DNA of 64,000 nt from an uncultured Clostridia bacterium (GTDB lineage Bacteria; Bacillota; Clostridia; Oscillospirales; Ruminococcaceae): assembly GCA_948473085.1 (NCBI GenBank), contig CAOKWH010000004.1, positions 1 to 64,000 on the forward strand, in the 5' to 3' direction. The translations under genes and the position numbers were made by a program. The notes under the pieces are model-generated. The model was given only the letters and a program-made list of their open reading frames with translations. It did no database searches and was not told where the DNA came from. Below are positions 26,188 through 33,931 of this stretch, one piece after another. Numbering within the stretch: position 1 is the stretch's first letter; every line of letters begins with the position of its first letter.

Positions 26188-26838
26188 ATGAAAAAATTTT
26201 GCGCAGCTCTTTGCCTTATCCCCCTGCTGCTGACAGGCTGTACCACCCCTGGGCAGGAACAGCCGGGCAGCAGCCAGGCCAGCCAAACTACATCCAGCCC
26301 CCCAGATACAGCCCCCTGTCAGCTGACAGAAAAAGAGCAGGCGGACTTGAGGGAATACGCCCTTTCGTTTGCAGATTTTTTTGATACCCCGTTCGATTCT
26401 GTCCAGGAACTGGACTATCAGGAAATTGGCCTGAATACCCTGTTCTGGATTGCGGCAGACCCAAACAATGCCGGGTTTGAAACGGATGAGCATGGGTATT
26501 CCTACATCCCCAAACTTCTTTTGCAGGATTTTGTCCGGGAACACTTCGGGATAGAAGAGTACGAATATCCTGTTTCCAACAATCCCAACTCCCTGCCGCA
26601 GTATGACAAAGAAAGGGATGCTTATCTTTTTACCCCTGCAAGGGATGGCCCCAGAGCAGCCACTGCTATCCTAAAAGAGCGGCAGGAAGGCCGGACTATA
26701 ACTTATACCATACAGCTCGATTACCCCCACATGGAAACTGGCGAACTGCTAAAAACCGTCGTGATGGATTACACCTTTGCGCTCACAATCACAGCGGAGG
26801 GATATACGCTCTGTATCCTCTCGGCAACAGAACAATAA
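26188..26838 (+). CDS. lipoprotein A3
   Basis: A 216-residue lipoprotein. The signal MKKFCAALCLIPLLLTGC and linker TTPGQEQPGSSQ match lipoprotein B at 22358, 4 kb away, while the mature domain (TEKEQADLREYALSFADFFD) is different. Upstream DNA (CCCAAACATGATA) is also shared with lipoprotein B, so the repeat includes the promoter and leader. GGAGGGG precedes the ATG. Confidence 0.78.
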   Translation: MKKFCAALCLIPLLLTGCTTPGQEQPGSSQASQTTSSPPDTAPCQLTEKEQADLREYALSFADFFDTPFDSVQELDYQEIGLNTLFWIAADPNNAGFETDEHGYSYIPKLLLQDFVREHFGIEEYEYPVSNNPNSLPQYDKERDAYLFTPARDGPRAATAILKERQEGRTITYTIQLDYPHMETGELLKTVVMDYTFALTITAEGYTLCILSATEQ

Positions 26839-26854
26839 AATGGAGGTATCTGGC

Positions 26855-27490
26855 ATGAACAGGCAAGCCCTACTGGCTGTACTAACCATTCTGATACTGC
26901 TAAGCGGATGCACCATAGAACCGAACACCACCGCAAGGCAGCCCCTAAACGAAAGCTCTTCTATTCCTCAAACCATGCCGGAAGAAGACAATTTGGAAGT
27001 CCTTCTAAGCATAGTAAATGAGCAGTATCTCCCTACACTGGGCAGTATGATCAACTGCGAGGACTGGAACTGTGCCGAAGAAATACCGGTTTCTATGTAT
27101 TACGCCTGGTACCGGGATTTTATCAATTCCACCACAACACCGGAGGAGCGGACAGAACGGTATTCTTACCAAGATGCCCCAGGCTGGGCCTATCCGGCCG
27201 AGGAACTGGAAAGCCATGTCATGCAGTATTTCCCTGTAAGCACCGATTATCTCAGGGGCAGCGATATTTACCAGGCGGCAGAACAGGTCTATTGGATACC
27301 AGCTGGCGGCACCAATATCACCTATCGGGCCAGGGCAGACTCTGTCGAGGCCCTGAGCATCGAGGACGGCCGGCTGTCTGTCTATATATCCTGCTCCCTG
27401 CGGGGAGATTTTTCAGACACAATCTACAAGGTCCTGACTATTGACCGTTCCGGGGAGCAGTGGCAGTTTATCAGCTGTGTGTCTGCTTAG
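26855..27490 (+). CDS. lipoprotein A4
   Basis: A 211-residue lipoprotein with signal MNRQALLAVLTILILLSGC. The mature domain starts near NLEVLLSIVNEQYLPTLGSM and contains Trp-rich segments. TGGAGG precedes the ATG, 17 bases after A3, so A3 and A4 are one unit. It ends at the terminator facing lysin A. No family recognised. Confidence 0.78.
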   Translation: MNRQALLAVLTILILLSGCTIEPNTTARQPLNESSSIPQTMPEEDNLEVLLSIVNEQYLPTLGSMINCEDWNCAEEIPVSMYYAWYRDFINSTTTPEERTERYSYQDAPGWAYPAEELESHVMQYFPVSTDYLRGSDIYQAAEQVYWIPAGGTNITYRARADSVEALSIEDGRLSVYISCSLRGDFSDTIYKVLTIDRSGEQWQFISCVSA

Positions 27491-27491
27491 T

Positions 27492-27521
27492 AAAAAAGGG
27501 AGCAAATGCTCCCTTTTTATT
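27492..27521. terminator. bidirectional terminator between lipoprotein A4 and lysin A
   Basis: AAAAAAGGGAGC and GCTCCCTTTTT form a perfect stem with an AAAT loop; the genes converge on it, as at 23071-23106. Confidence 0.9.
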
Positions 27522-28629
27522 AGGCCTTGTGGTTTTCCATATCAGCTGGAAATACCCAAGTTTCATCAGATTCCCAATATCTCGTCTTACTTTGCCCGTT
27601 ATAAGTATAAAACCAATCAAATGGATTTTCACAAGTGAAGTCAGTGCCAGAACATAAACCGCCATCGTTTCGCGACTCAGGGATGGACGGAGTACTATTG
27701 GGGTTAGCTGTATCTCGATCCACTTCAATATGAACATGATATGCTCCAAATGCCCACTCACCCTTATTACCACTATAACCCAGAACAACTGATGTTGTGA
27801 CATCATCACCAATATTGACACTAATTTGGTTCATATGAAAATAACGGACAACAATATCTTTCGTAGCACCGCCATTTACTGGAATGCAAGAGTTATAAAG
27901 AACACTAACATAATTACCCTCTGTCTTATTCCAACCAGCTCCAACTACAGTTCCCCGTCCAAGACCCTTGAGAATTGTATTTCCTGCACACGCAAGATCG
28001 GCACCATAATGTGGTTGCTTATACTGAATTGCATATGCGCCATTCCAAGAAGGATTGCGACTGGCAGAAAGACAGTTCTCTCCATTAATAGGAAGCCGCA
28101 ATTTCTGAGTGTCCCCCGGCTCTGGCTGGGAGGGCGCCTCCTCTATCAGCACAAGCTTCCAGTCCTGGCTGTAATCTGTCAAACCGCCCTTGTACCAGTA
28201 TACATTGCCGGCGGCATTGACATCCCGCCCGGCGCCGGTGCCGTTGCTGCCCTGGTTGGCTGTCAGATACTTGGCTGTATTGTTCGCCAGCCGAATCCGG
28301 CAGTAGCCACTGTTGCCATCCGATGCGCTTTCCATAATCAGATAGGAAGTGCTGGTGGGCGCATAGACATGCGCGTTAAAGTTGCTCACATTGGCTGTTG
28401 CCGAGGAGCCAGTGAACAGATCCAGCGCAAGGCCGGGGGCACCCTTGCAGACAAAATACCGGTGGCCATCCACCACCTTGAATACCCACTGCTGGCAGAT
28501 GTCGTTGTCATCCGAGTTCCAGAGGCATACATTGGCCAAATTGGCAGGGGCGTTTCCATACACATTCAGCGAACGCCTGCTGTCCGCCCGGTTTTCCAGT
28601 CGATAGGTTGCACCATTTTGCAGTTTCAT
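27520..28629 (-). CDS. lysin A: ricin-type lectin domain fused to an M23 peptidase
   Basis: A 369-residue leaderless protein. The lectin half (residues 1-170) is nearly identical to lysin B. After SQPEPG the C half is a classical M23 (LytM-like) endopeptidase: KQPHYGADLACAGN gives HxxxD, GRGTVVGAGWNKTEGNYVSV is the core strand region, and GAYHVHIEVD gives the HxH ligands. It would cut peptidoglycan cross-bridges after the lectin binds wall sugar. The start at 28629 matches that of lysin B. It is the first lysis gene after the tail appendage gene. Confidence 0.88.
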   Translation of the reverse strand: MKLQNGATYRLENRADSRRSLNVYGNAPANLANVCLWNSDDNDICQQWVFKVVDGHRYFVCKGAPGLALDLFTGSSATANVSNFNAHVYAPTSTSYLIMESASDGNSGYCRIRLANNTAKYLTANQGSNGTGAGRDVNAAGNVYWYKGGLTDYSQDWKLVLIEEAPSQPEPGDTQKLRLPINGENCLSASRNPSWNGAYAIQYKQPHYGADLACAGNTILKGLGRGTVVGAGWNKTEGNYVSVLYNSCIPVNGGATKDIVVRYFHMNQISVNIGDDVTTSVVLGYSGNKGEWAFGAYHVHIEVDRDTANPNSTPSIPESRNDGGLCSGTDFTCENPFDWFYTYNGQSKTRYWESDETWVFPADMENHKA

Positions 28630-28704
28630 AAATACATTCTCCTTTTTATTTTTCCCAAAGCCTTTCCCATCCGGCACTCCGCAGCGAGCTGTCCGGGCCG
28701 GGGC
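28115..28704. repeat. 590-base direct repeat encoding the lectin half (copy 2)
   Basis: Copy of 23701-24290. It includes the 5' leader with CATTCTCCTTTTTATTTTTC (minus-strand ribosome site) and a GGCCGGGGCTTTTTT block. Confidence 0.9.
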
Positions 28705-28773
28705 TTTTTTCCTTATCCGGGGCCTTTTTGCTCATGGATGAAAAATAGGCCGGTTTTCGGGTTTTTCCGCCCG

Positions 28774-29250
28774 CTACTTCCACAGCAGGCAGATATACTT
28801 TTGCTCGTATGTATTCATCTTCCGGCGCACCGCCTGCACACTGCTGTCCGGGTCCTCCTTCAGGGTCAGTTTGCTCCCGGACAGTGTCAGGCCGGCAGTA
28901 CCGCCCCCTGTCCAAACCATGCCGCTCATGCTGATGACAATGGCCGGGTTGGACACATCATTTTGGGTCAGCGGGGAATCCACCGGGTAAATCAGGCAGA
29001 AGGACGGGGTAAATGGCAGCTCCAACACCCGGGTAAAGCTGCCGTTGCCGGTATAGGGGAACAGCGTTACCTGCTGGGTCAGGTAGCGTTCCCGCTCCCC
29101 GGCCTTCAGGTGCAGCTGTTCTGCCTCCAAGTGGCCGCCCAGGGTGGCATCCAGCTTTTGGTTATCATAATTAAAATCGTCCATCTTTGGCTTATCACTG
29201 CCCACAAAGCTGTTCAGCCCCAGCTTTTGGGTTTTATTGCTGCTCGGCAT
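28774..29250 (-). CDS. tail appendage or fibre-like protein
   Basis: A 158-residue protein. The N-terminal part (TQKLGLNSFVGSDKPKMDDF, then DNQKLDATLGGHLEA) is a common opening of phage tail appendage proteins, where it attaches to the baseplate. The rest is beta-rich. There is no long receptor-binding shaft, so receptor recognition may rely on other proteins. It overlaps the previous gene's end by 17 bases. Last gene of the structural operon before the lysis locus. Confidence 0.7.
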   Translation of the reverse strand: MPSSNKTQKLGLNSFVGSDKPKMDDFNYDNQKLDATLGGHLEAEQLHLKAGERERYLTQQVTLFPYTGNGSFTRVLELPFTPSFCLIYPVDSPLTQNDVSNPAIVISMSGMVWTGGGTAGLTLSGSKLTLKEDPDSSVQAVRRKMNTYEQKYICLLWK

Positions 29251-29854
29251 GGCATATCCCCTCCAGTTTCTCTCCATTTAAATCAAACCATTCCCAGGTA
29301 AAGTTCCCGCCGTCCCAGGCCGAAAAGGAAAGGCCGAACCCTTCAAATTGCTCCCAGGTTAGAACGCCAATATCAAACTCGGCCTCCAACTGCACCGGCA
29401 GCATTTTCAGCACCTGGCGCTTTACCTCGTCCAGTGTCTGGTAGTCCCCCAAAATCACAGCGTTATACAGGCTGAGCACCCCCCGCTCCCAGTCCTCCCG
29501 GATACTGGCCGAAAGCCCCGCCGCCAATAGGGACCGGCGGATGCCCTCCACTGTAAAATCCCCCTCATCCAGTGAGAGCTTGGCCAGCACCATCCCCCGC
29601 CGGGCCTCCAGGCTGGCCCGCCCCGCTGGCAGGTCCAGCAGCCGCTCCCACTGGGCCAGCCGCTGGGGGCTGCAGCTGGCCGGGAACAGGTCATCCAGGG
29701 TTTGGGCCATATTCCGGCCAAACTGCCTGAGTGCGGCGGCATAGACATGCAGCTCTGCCGTTACCACGCTGCCAGGGCTTAAATCATACACCCCCAGCGG
29801 GGCCAGCAGTTCCCGCAGCTCCCAAAAATCGGGGCTTCCCTTTTCGGCTGTCAC
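29234..29854 (-). CDS. baseplate protein I-like (YmfQ/XkdU family)
   Basis: A 206-residue protein in the position of P2 gpI or PBSX XkdU, directly after gpJ. VLAKLSLDEGDFTVEGIRRS and the C-terminal QLEAEFDIGVLTWEQFE are typical of YmfQ/DUF2313 proteins. It links baseplate wedges to tail appendages. Overlaps the gpJ gene by four bases. Confidence 0.8.
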   Translation of the reverse strand: MTAEKGSPDFWELRELLAPLGVYDLSPGSVVTAELHVYAAALRQFGRNMAQTLDDLFPASCSPQRLAQWERLLDLPAGRASLEARRGMVLAKLSLDEGDFTVEGIRRSLLAAGLSASIREDWERGVLSLYNAVILGDYQTLDEVKRQVLKMLPVQLEAEFDIGVLTWEQFEGFGLSFSAWDGGNFTWEWFDLNGEKLEGICHAEQQ

Positions 29855-30912
29855 AGGCTTTCATCCTCCTCTATGGCTATTTCCCCCAGGACTGCCAGGC
29901 TGCGCTCATCCGGCCGGACATCCCCGGTGGGGGCCGTAAACCGGCAGTTTTCCACCCCGGGCACCGCCATCACCTCCCGAATCATCTGGGCCACATACAG
30001 CGGGGAACCCACCTCCAGCCGGTTGAAAAGCTCCTGAAGGCGGCTCTTCACCTCCTGATGCACCTCATCCCCCTTGTAGTTGGGGTTGCAGCGCAGTGCC
30101 AGTGTAACGGCGCTGGAGAGCGGGCCGGCGGCAAACACCTGGGCGTCCACCCCAATTTCCCGCTGCTGCTGCACCCGCTGGGCCAGGCGCTGCACCACCT
30201 CATCCACTGCCGGGGCGCCCTTGCCTGCAATGACAATATCCACACTGCCAACCCCTCTTGGCCGGGGGATAACCTGGGCGGAATACACCCCCTCCTCTGC
30301 CAGGGCCAGCCGCCGATAGTAGGCTGCATTGGACCCATTGGAGATACCGGCATAGCTTTCCAGCAGACGGTCCCGCAGGGAGGCGTCCCCCTCTTCCTCC
30401 TCCCCGCCGGTAAAGGGGGAGGGATTGGTCACCTCCGCCACATATCCCGCCGCCGTCACCAGAACAGTAATCTGCCCGGCCGGCACATTTCCTTTCCTAC
30501 CAGGCTGTTCGGCAGCGGCCTCCACCTCGGCCTGCAATGCCCCGGCGGGCAGCACAGCATCGGCAGTGGTGACATAGCGCACGCCGGCCTCGCCAGCGGC
30601 GGCGCACACCAGCCCCCGGGGCAGGGGGATATCCTCAGCCGCCGGGCTGCTCCGGGAAAAACGCAGGATCCCCCGGGCTGTCTGGGCCGGCTTGCGGGCC
30701 AGGCCCCGGCTGGCGGCATGCCGATCCAAAGCCGTACCCTGGGCCAGCTCCGGGTCGGCCTGGCGGGCCAGTTGGGCCAGGCGCTCATCCAGGCGGTTCA
30801 GCTGATGGGCCAGCAGCGCCATACGGATGCCAATGTCGCTGTCCTCCCCTGGCAGGCATCCCATCTGGGCCTTGTATTCCTCCAGCATGGCTGTCAAATA
30901 GTCGTTTTCCAT
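29851..30912 (-). CDS. baseplate J-like protein
   Basis: A 353-residue baseplate wedge protein (P2 gpJ, PBSX XkdT, T4 gp6-like). It shows ALDRHAASRGLARKPAQTAR near the N terminus, VEAAAEQPGRKGNVPAGQIT in the middle and SLRDRLLESYAGISNGSNAA, all in the Baseplate_J order. Length is usual for the family. It forms the peripheral baseplate of a contractile tail. Confidence 0.9.
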   Translation of the reverse strand: MENDYLTAMLEEYKAQMGCLPGEDSDIGIRMALLAHQLNRLDERLAQLARQADPELAQGTALDRHAASRGLARKPAQTARGILRFSRSSPAAEDIPLPRGLVCAAAGEAGVRYVTTADAVLPAGALQAEVEAAAEQPGRKGNVPAGQITVLVTAAGYVAEVTNPSPFTGGEEEEGDASLRDRLLESYAGISNGSNAAYYRRLALAEEGVYSAQVIPRPRGVGSVDIVIAGKGAPAVDEVVQRLAQRVQQQREIGVDAQVFAAGPLSSAVTLALRCNPNYKGDEVHQEVKSRLQELFNRLEVGSPLYVAQMIREVMAVPGVENCRFTAPTGDVRPDERSLAVLGEIAIEEDESL

Positions 30913-30927
30913 TCCAATCCCCTCCCT

Positions 30928-31266
30928 TTATAGCTGCAATACAGCGGTGACGGGCTGCTCGTTCCGGCCCAGCCGCACCGTAATGCGCAGCTGGTCCCGC
31001 TCCGGGCCGGGGGCGCGCTCCACCCCCAGCACGCTTACCTCCCGCACCGGATACAGCGCCTCCTCCACAGCGGCCCGCAGTTCCCGCTCCCCGGCACTGC
31101 TCAGCTGATACAGCCGGCTGCCCAGCTCCGGGCAGGGGGCAAACCCGCCCCGGCGGGCAGTGAGGCGCAGCAGCACCCGCTGCAGCAGTTCGGCATTGCC
31201 CTCCACATACCGGGGGCTGCCGGCGCTATCCAGCACCAGGTCGCCGTCCCGCAGCAGAACATCCAT
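30928..31266 (-). CDS. baseplate wedge protein W/gp25-like
   Basis: A 112-residue protein beginning MDVLLRDGDLVLDSAGSPRY, with ELLQRVLLRLTARRGGF and a C-terminal strand region. This is the gp25/GPW lysozyme-like fold that connects sheath and baseplate. Its ATG overlaps the stop of the spike gene by one base. Longer frames upstream are out-of-frame readings of the neighbours. Confidence 0.8.
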   Translation of the reverse strand: MDVLLRDGDLVLDSAGSPRYVEGNAELLQRVLLRLTARRGGFAPCPELGSRLYQLSSAGERELRAAVEEALYPVREVSVLGVERAPGPERDQLRITVRLGRNEQPVTAVLQL

Positions 31267-31595
31267 CAGCCCACCCCCTTTTCTATCAGTTTTCCATCCC
31301 GGGTAATGCGCAGGGAGTTGATTTCCACCTCGCCGTTCTGGTGCAGGTGGATGTATCCGCCCCCTGCCTCGATGCGCACCTCTCCGGGCAGCAGCCCCTC
31401 CGGCTGGGACATGGGCACCCCCAGGCCAAAGGGCTTTGCGGACAGGGTGGCCGCCAGCAGCTCCTGCCCCTCCGGCGGGCAGTACCGGTAGCCCAGGGGG
31501 ACAAAAATCCCGCAGCCCCGGTGCTCCCCGCCAGTGATGATGGAGATCCCCTCCCCCTGGCCGCCATAGACACCCATTGTCAGTTCTGTTGCCAT
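31266..31595 (-). CDS. baseplate spike-like protein (gpV type, short)
   Basis: A 109-residue Gly-rich protein (TMGVYGGQGEGISIITGGEH) ending in a beta-helix-like stretch GGGYIHLHQNGEVEINSLRI, the pattern of tail-spike tips. It is shorter than P2 gpV. It lies between the hub protein and gp25 as in PBSX-like phages (XkdR position). It would form the puncturing tip of the tube. Confidence 0.7.
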   Translation of the reverse strand: MATELTMGVYGGQGEGISIITGGEHRGCGIFVPLGYRYCPPEGQELLAATLSAKPFGLGVPMSQPEGLLPGEVRIEAGGGYIHLHQNGEVEINSLRITRDGKLIEKGVG

Positions 31596-31607
31596 CTGTT
31601 TCCCCCT

Positions 31608-32549
31608 TTACAGGTCGGCATAGGCGGCGTCTGCCAGCCATAGCCGGGTGGTGAATTCTCCATGAAAGCGCTGTTCTACCCCGGTCACCTTCAGCTCCGG
31701 CGGCCGGGTGCCCCCCAGTTCCAGCTGCACCCGGTCCCCTGGCTCCACCCGATGCAGGCCGCACAGCGTCACCTGGGCAGTGCGGCAATCCGCCATACTC
31801 CGGCGGAGCCGGGTTTTGGGATCCTCCCGCCCGTCCTCGTACTGGGTGGGCGGGATGTGATAGCGCTTGCGGCGGATGTTCCACTGCTCCGCCAAGGGGT
31901 TGCGCACCTTGGTAGGGTAATAGCCATACCGGTCCCGCACCAGAATGCGGGAGAGAATACCGCTGCGCCGCTCCTCCACCTGGGCGGAAAGGAACCGCAG
32001 CCCCTGCTCCCGGGTGTTGGACACCAGCCACTCCCGGCCCCGCCGGGGGAGCAGCTCCAGCTTCCCCTCCTGGTTCAAATAGGGATACCGCCCGGTGCAG
32101 GCGTATACAAACCCCCGGATAGCCTCCCATTCGCTTTTCCCCTTGGGCACCGTGTAGGAGGCCCGCAGCCCCGCCGCGGCAAAGCCATAGGAAAAAATGC
32201 CATAGGAGGTGAAATAGCGCCGGCCAAACTCGTTCAAACTAATGTTCCTGTAACTGGCGGGCAGCGCCTCGTTATCCAGCAGGTAGCTGCCCACACTGCG
32301 CCCCTCCAGCACCAGCTGCCGCCCCTGCCCATCGGCCTCCAGCCGGATGGCATCCGCTACCCCTTCAAACAATAGTTCTCCATTGTCCCCCAGCCATTGG
32401 AGCGAAACCACCCCGCTGGGCAGACTATCGGCCAACACCCGGGCAGAAAAATCCGCTGCCGGGCTGCTCCCCTGCCGGCGCACAGCCGCCGACAGGATTT
32501 TCCCATACTCCCACATGCCATTGGACGCCGCGTAAAGGACTATTTTCAT
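31608..32549 (-). CDS. baseplate hub protein (late control D/XkdQ-like)
   Basis: A 313-residue protein from ATG 32549, which overlaps the upstream stop (the frame upstream of this is a shadow). SLQWLGDNGELLFEGVADAI, the EWEAIRGFVYACTGRYPYL-like segment (starting SEWEAIRG) and LEPGDRVQLE-like C-terminal turn (VEPGDRVQLELGG) fit the gpD/XkdQ hub fold. It joins tube and spike. Confidence 0.8.
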   Translation of the reverse strand: MKIVLYAASNGMWEYGKILSAAVRRQGSSPAADFSARVLADSLPSGVVSLQWLGDNGELLFEGVADAIRLEADGQGRQLVLEGRSVGSYLLDNEALPASYRNISLNEFGRRYFTSYGIFSYGFAAAGLRASYTVPKGKSEWEAIRGFVYACTGRYPYLNQEGKLELLPRRGREWLVSNTREQGLRFLSAQVEERRSGILSRILVRDRYGYYPTKVRNPLAEQWNIRRKRYHIPPTQYEDGREDPKTRLRRSMADCRTAQVTLCGLHRVEPGDRVQLELGGTRPPELKVTGVEQRFHGEFTTRLWLADAAYADL

Positions 32550-32914
32550 GCCTTTTCCCCTCCTTCGGTAAATTCGGCGGTGTAGTCCAGCACCCGGCCA
32601 TCCCCCGCCGCTGTCAGCGTCAGGGCTGTAAACAGCGCATAAAACGGCTCCTGCCCCGGCACACAGAGCACCGCCGCCTGCCCCTCCTGATACAGCCGGT
32701 TCAGTGCGGCATACTGCTCCCGGGCTCCGGCGGCATCCTCGGCAAACAGCTCCCCGGCCAGCTCCACCCGGGTGGGCTTTTTCCCGGCTATTATCAGCTG
32801 CTGGGTGCTGTCCGGCAGGGAATAGGCTGTGGCGGCCCGGGCGCTTTCCACCCGGATTTTTGCCGGGGTGGGCTGAAAGATATAGGTTCCAAAACTCACC
32901 TGGATCTCGTCCAT
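32546..32914 (-). CDS. tail/baseplate initiator-like protein
   Basis: A 122-residue protein beginning MDEIQVSFGTYIFQPTPAKI, with KPTRVELAGELFAEDAAGAR. The opening strand with a QP-x-P turn resembles the N-terminal part of XkdP-like or DNA-circularisation-type tail proteins without their LysM part. It occupies the position where the tape measure and XkdP are normally found. It overlaps both neighbours by a few bases. Confidence 0.6.
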   Translation of the reverse strand: MDEIQVSFGTYIFQPTPAKIRVESARAATAYSLPDSTQQLIIAGKKPTRVELAGELFAEDAAGAREQYAALNRLYQEGQAAVLCVPGQEPFYALFTALTLTAAGDGRVLDYTAEFTEGGEKA

Positions 32915-33225
32915 TCTGCCCTCCTCTCCTCAAACGGCAGCAGCAGCGGGTTTTCCCCCAGGGAAAGGGGGGCGCTGCACTCCTGGATGCTCATTTTGGC
33001 CGCCGGCCTGCCCTGCTGTATGGGAAAAGCCGGTTCCGGGGCCGTATCAAGCGCCCCCGGCAGGCGATAGGCAAGCGCCTCGGGTGCTGCATCCGCTTCC
33101 GGCGGCCGGTAACAGCCCGGCTGCCTTAGCTCCTCCTGCCATGCCGGATGGTAGGAGGGAAAAGCGGCTTCCTCCTCCGGTTCCGGCCGGTGCGGGGCCA
33201 AAAGGGCCAGCAGTTCCGGCCTCAT
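32896..33225 (-). CDS. hypothetical protein in the chaperone/tape-measure position
   Basis: A 109-residue Pro/Glu-rich protein beginning MRPELLALLAPHRPEPEEEA. The ATG overlaps the previous stop (ATGA). It has no hydrophobic helix or coiled coil, so it is not a tape measure. In PBSX-like operons a large tape-measure gene sits here. Family unknown. Confidence 0.55.
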   Translation of the reverse strand: MRPELLALLAPHRPEPEEEAAFPSYHPAWQEELRQPGCYRPPEADAAPEALAYRLPGALDTAPEPAFPIQQGRPAAKMSIQECSAPLSLGENPLLLPFEERRAEWTRSR

Positions 33226-33530
33226 GCCTGCCTCCCTCGGCCATAGCTCTCGTTTTGGCACCAGCCGCCTTTATTCTGGGCATAGCGCCGGGCCAGCTCT
33301 GCAATCTCCTCCAAGGTCAGATGATACAAAAGCCCCTCCGGCGTCTGCACCTCGGGCAGCTGGCCCCGGGTGGCGCAGAACACCGTTACACAGTTTCTGG
33401 CCAGGCCGGCAGCGGCCTCCATTTCCCCTATATCGGGCAGAACCCGAGCCAGTACCCGGGCCATATTTCGGGTAAAGGCCAGCTCATCCTGGGCGCTCAG
33501 CGGGGTTAAGGTCAGGTCTTCTATCTTCAT
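33222..33530 (-). CDS. tail assembly chaperone-like protein
   Basis: A 102-residue protein, MKIEDLTLTPLSAQDELAFT, with LLYHLTLEEIAELARRYAQ. Size and place after the tube gene match tail assembly chaperones (XkdN position). It overlaps the tube gene by four bases. No slippery frameshift extension is evident. Confidence 0.55.
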   Translation of the reverse strand: MKIEDLTLTPLSAQDELAFTRNMARVLARVLPDIGEMEAAAGLARNCVTVFCATRGQLPEVQTPEGLLYHLTLEEIAELARRYAQNKGGWCQNESYGRGRQA

Positions 33531-33910
33531 GCTTTCACCTCCATGCGGCCGGCGGCCACTGCTGTCAGCTTTTCGGCCACCGGGTTCTCATTATCCCCCT
33601 GTTCCTGCACGCTGCTCCACTGGCAGCCGGAAAAGATAATCTTCCTATCCGGTTTGACCACCACAATATTAAAGTTTTCCAGGCTGTAAAAATCCACCCC
33701 GTCGCCAAAGCCCTCACCGGTGACATACAGCCGGGTCAGTTCCACCACATGGCGCTGGCGGCCGGCCACTGTGCCCACCGGGGCCGGGGCGCCAAAGCTC
33801 TCGATATACCGGGTGTCCCGGCTGCTTTTTACCCGATAGCTCTGGGCTACCGCCAGACGCCGGCCGTTTATTTCGATATAAATATCCCGTGCTGTGGGAA
33901 AAACACTCAA
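33527..33910 (-). CDS. tail tube protein
   Basis: A 127-residue beta-rich protein directly downstream of the sheath gene, the usual tube position. TARDIYIEINGRRLAVAQSY, RYIESFGAPAPVG and ENFNIVVVKPDRKIIFSGCQ fit a single-domain tube (XkdM-like, slightly short). It would form the inner rigid tube of the contractile tail. Confidence 0.75.
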   Translation of the reverse strand: MSVFPTARDIYIEINGRRLAVAQSYRVKSSRDTRYIESFGAPAPVGTVAGRQRHVVELTRLYVTGEGFGDGVDFYSLENFNIVVVKPDRKIIFSGCQWSSVQEQGDNENPVAEKLTAVAAGRMEVKA

Positions 33911-33931
33911 GCCTTCCTCCTCCTTCCTCTC

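Noticed and set aside
21876..28704. Tandem repeats as an assembly duplication artefact
   Set aside because: The repeated units are broken by different catalytic domains, a 21-base holin insertion and different lipoproteins, so they are real diverged copies.
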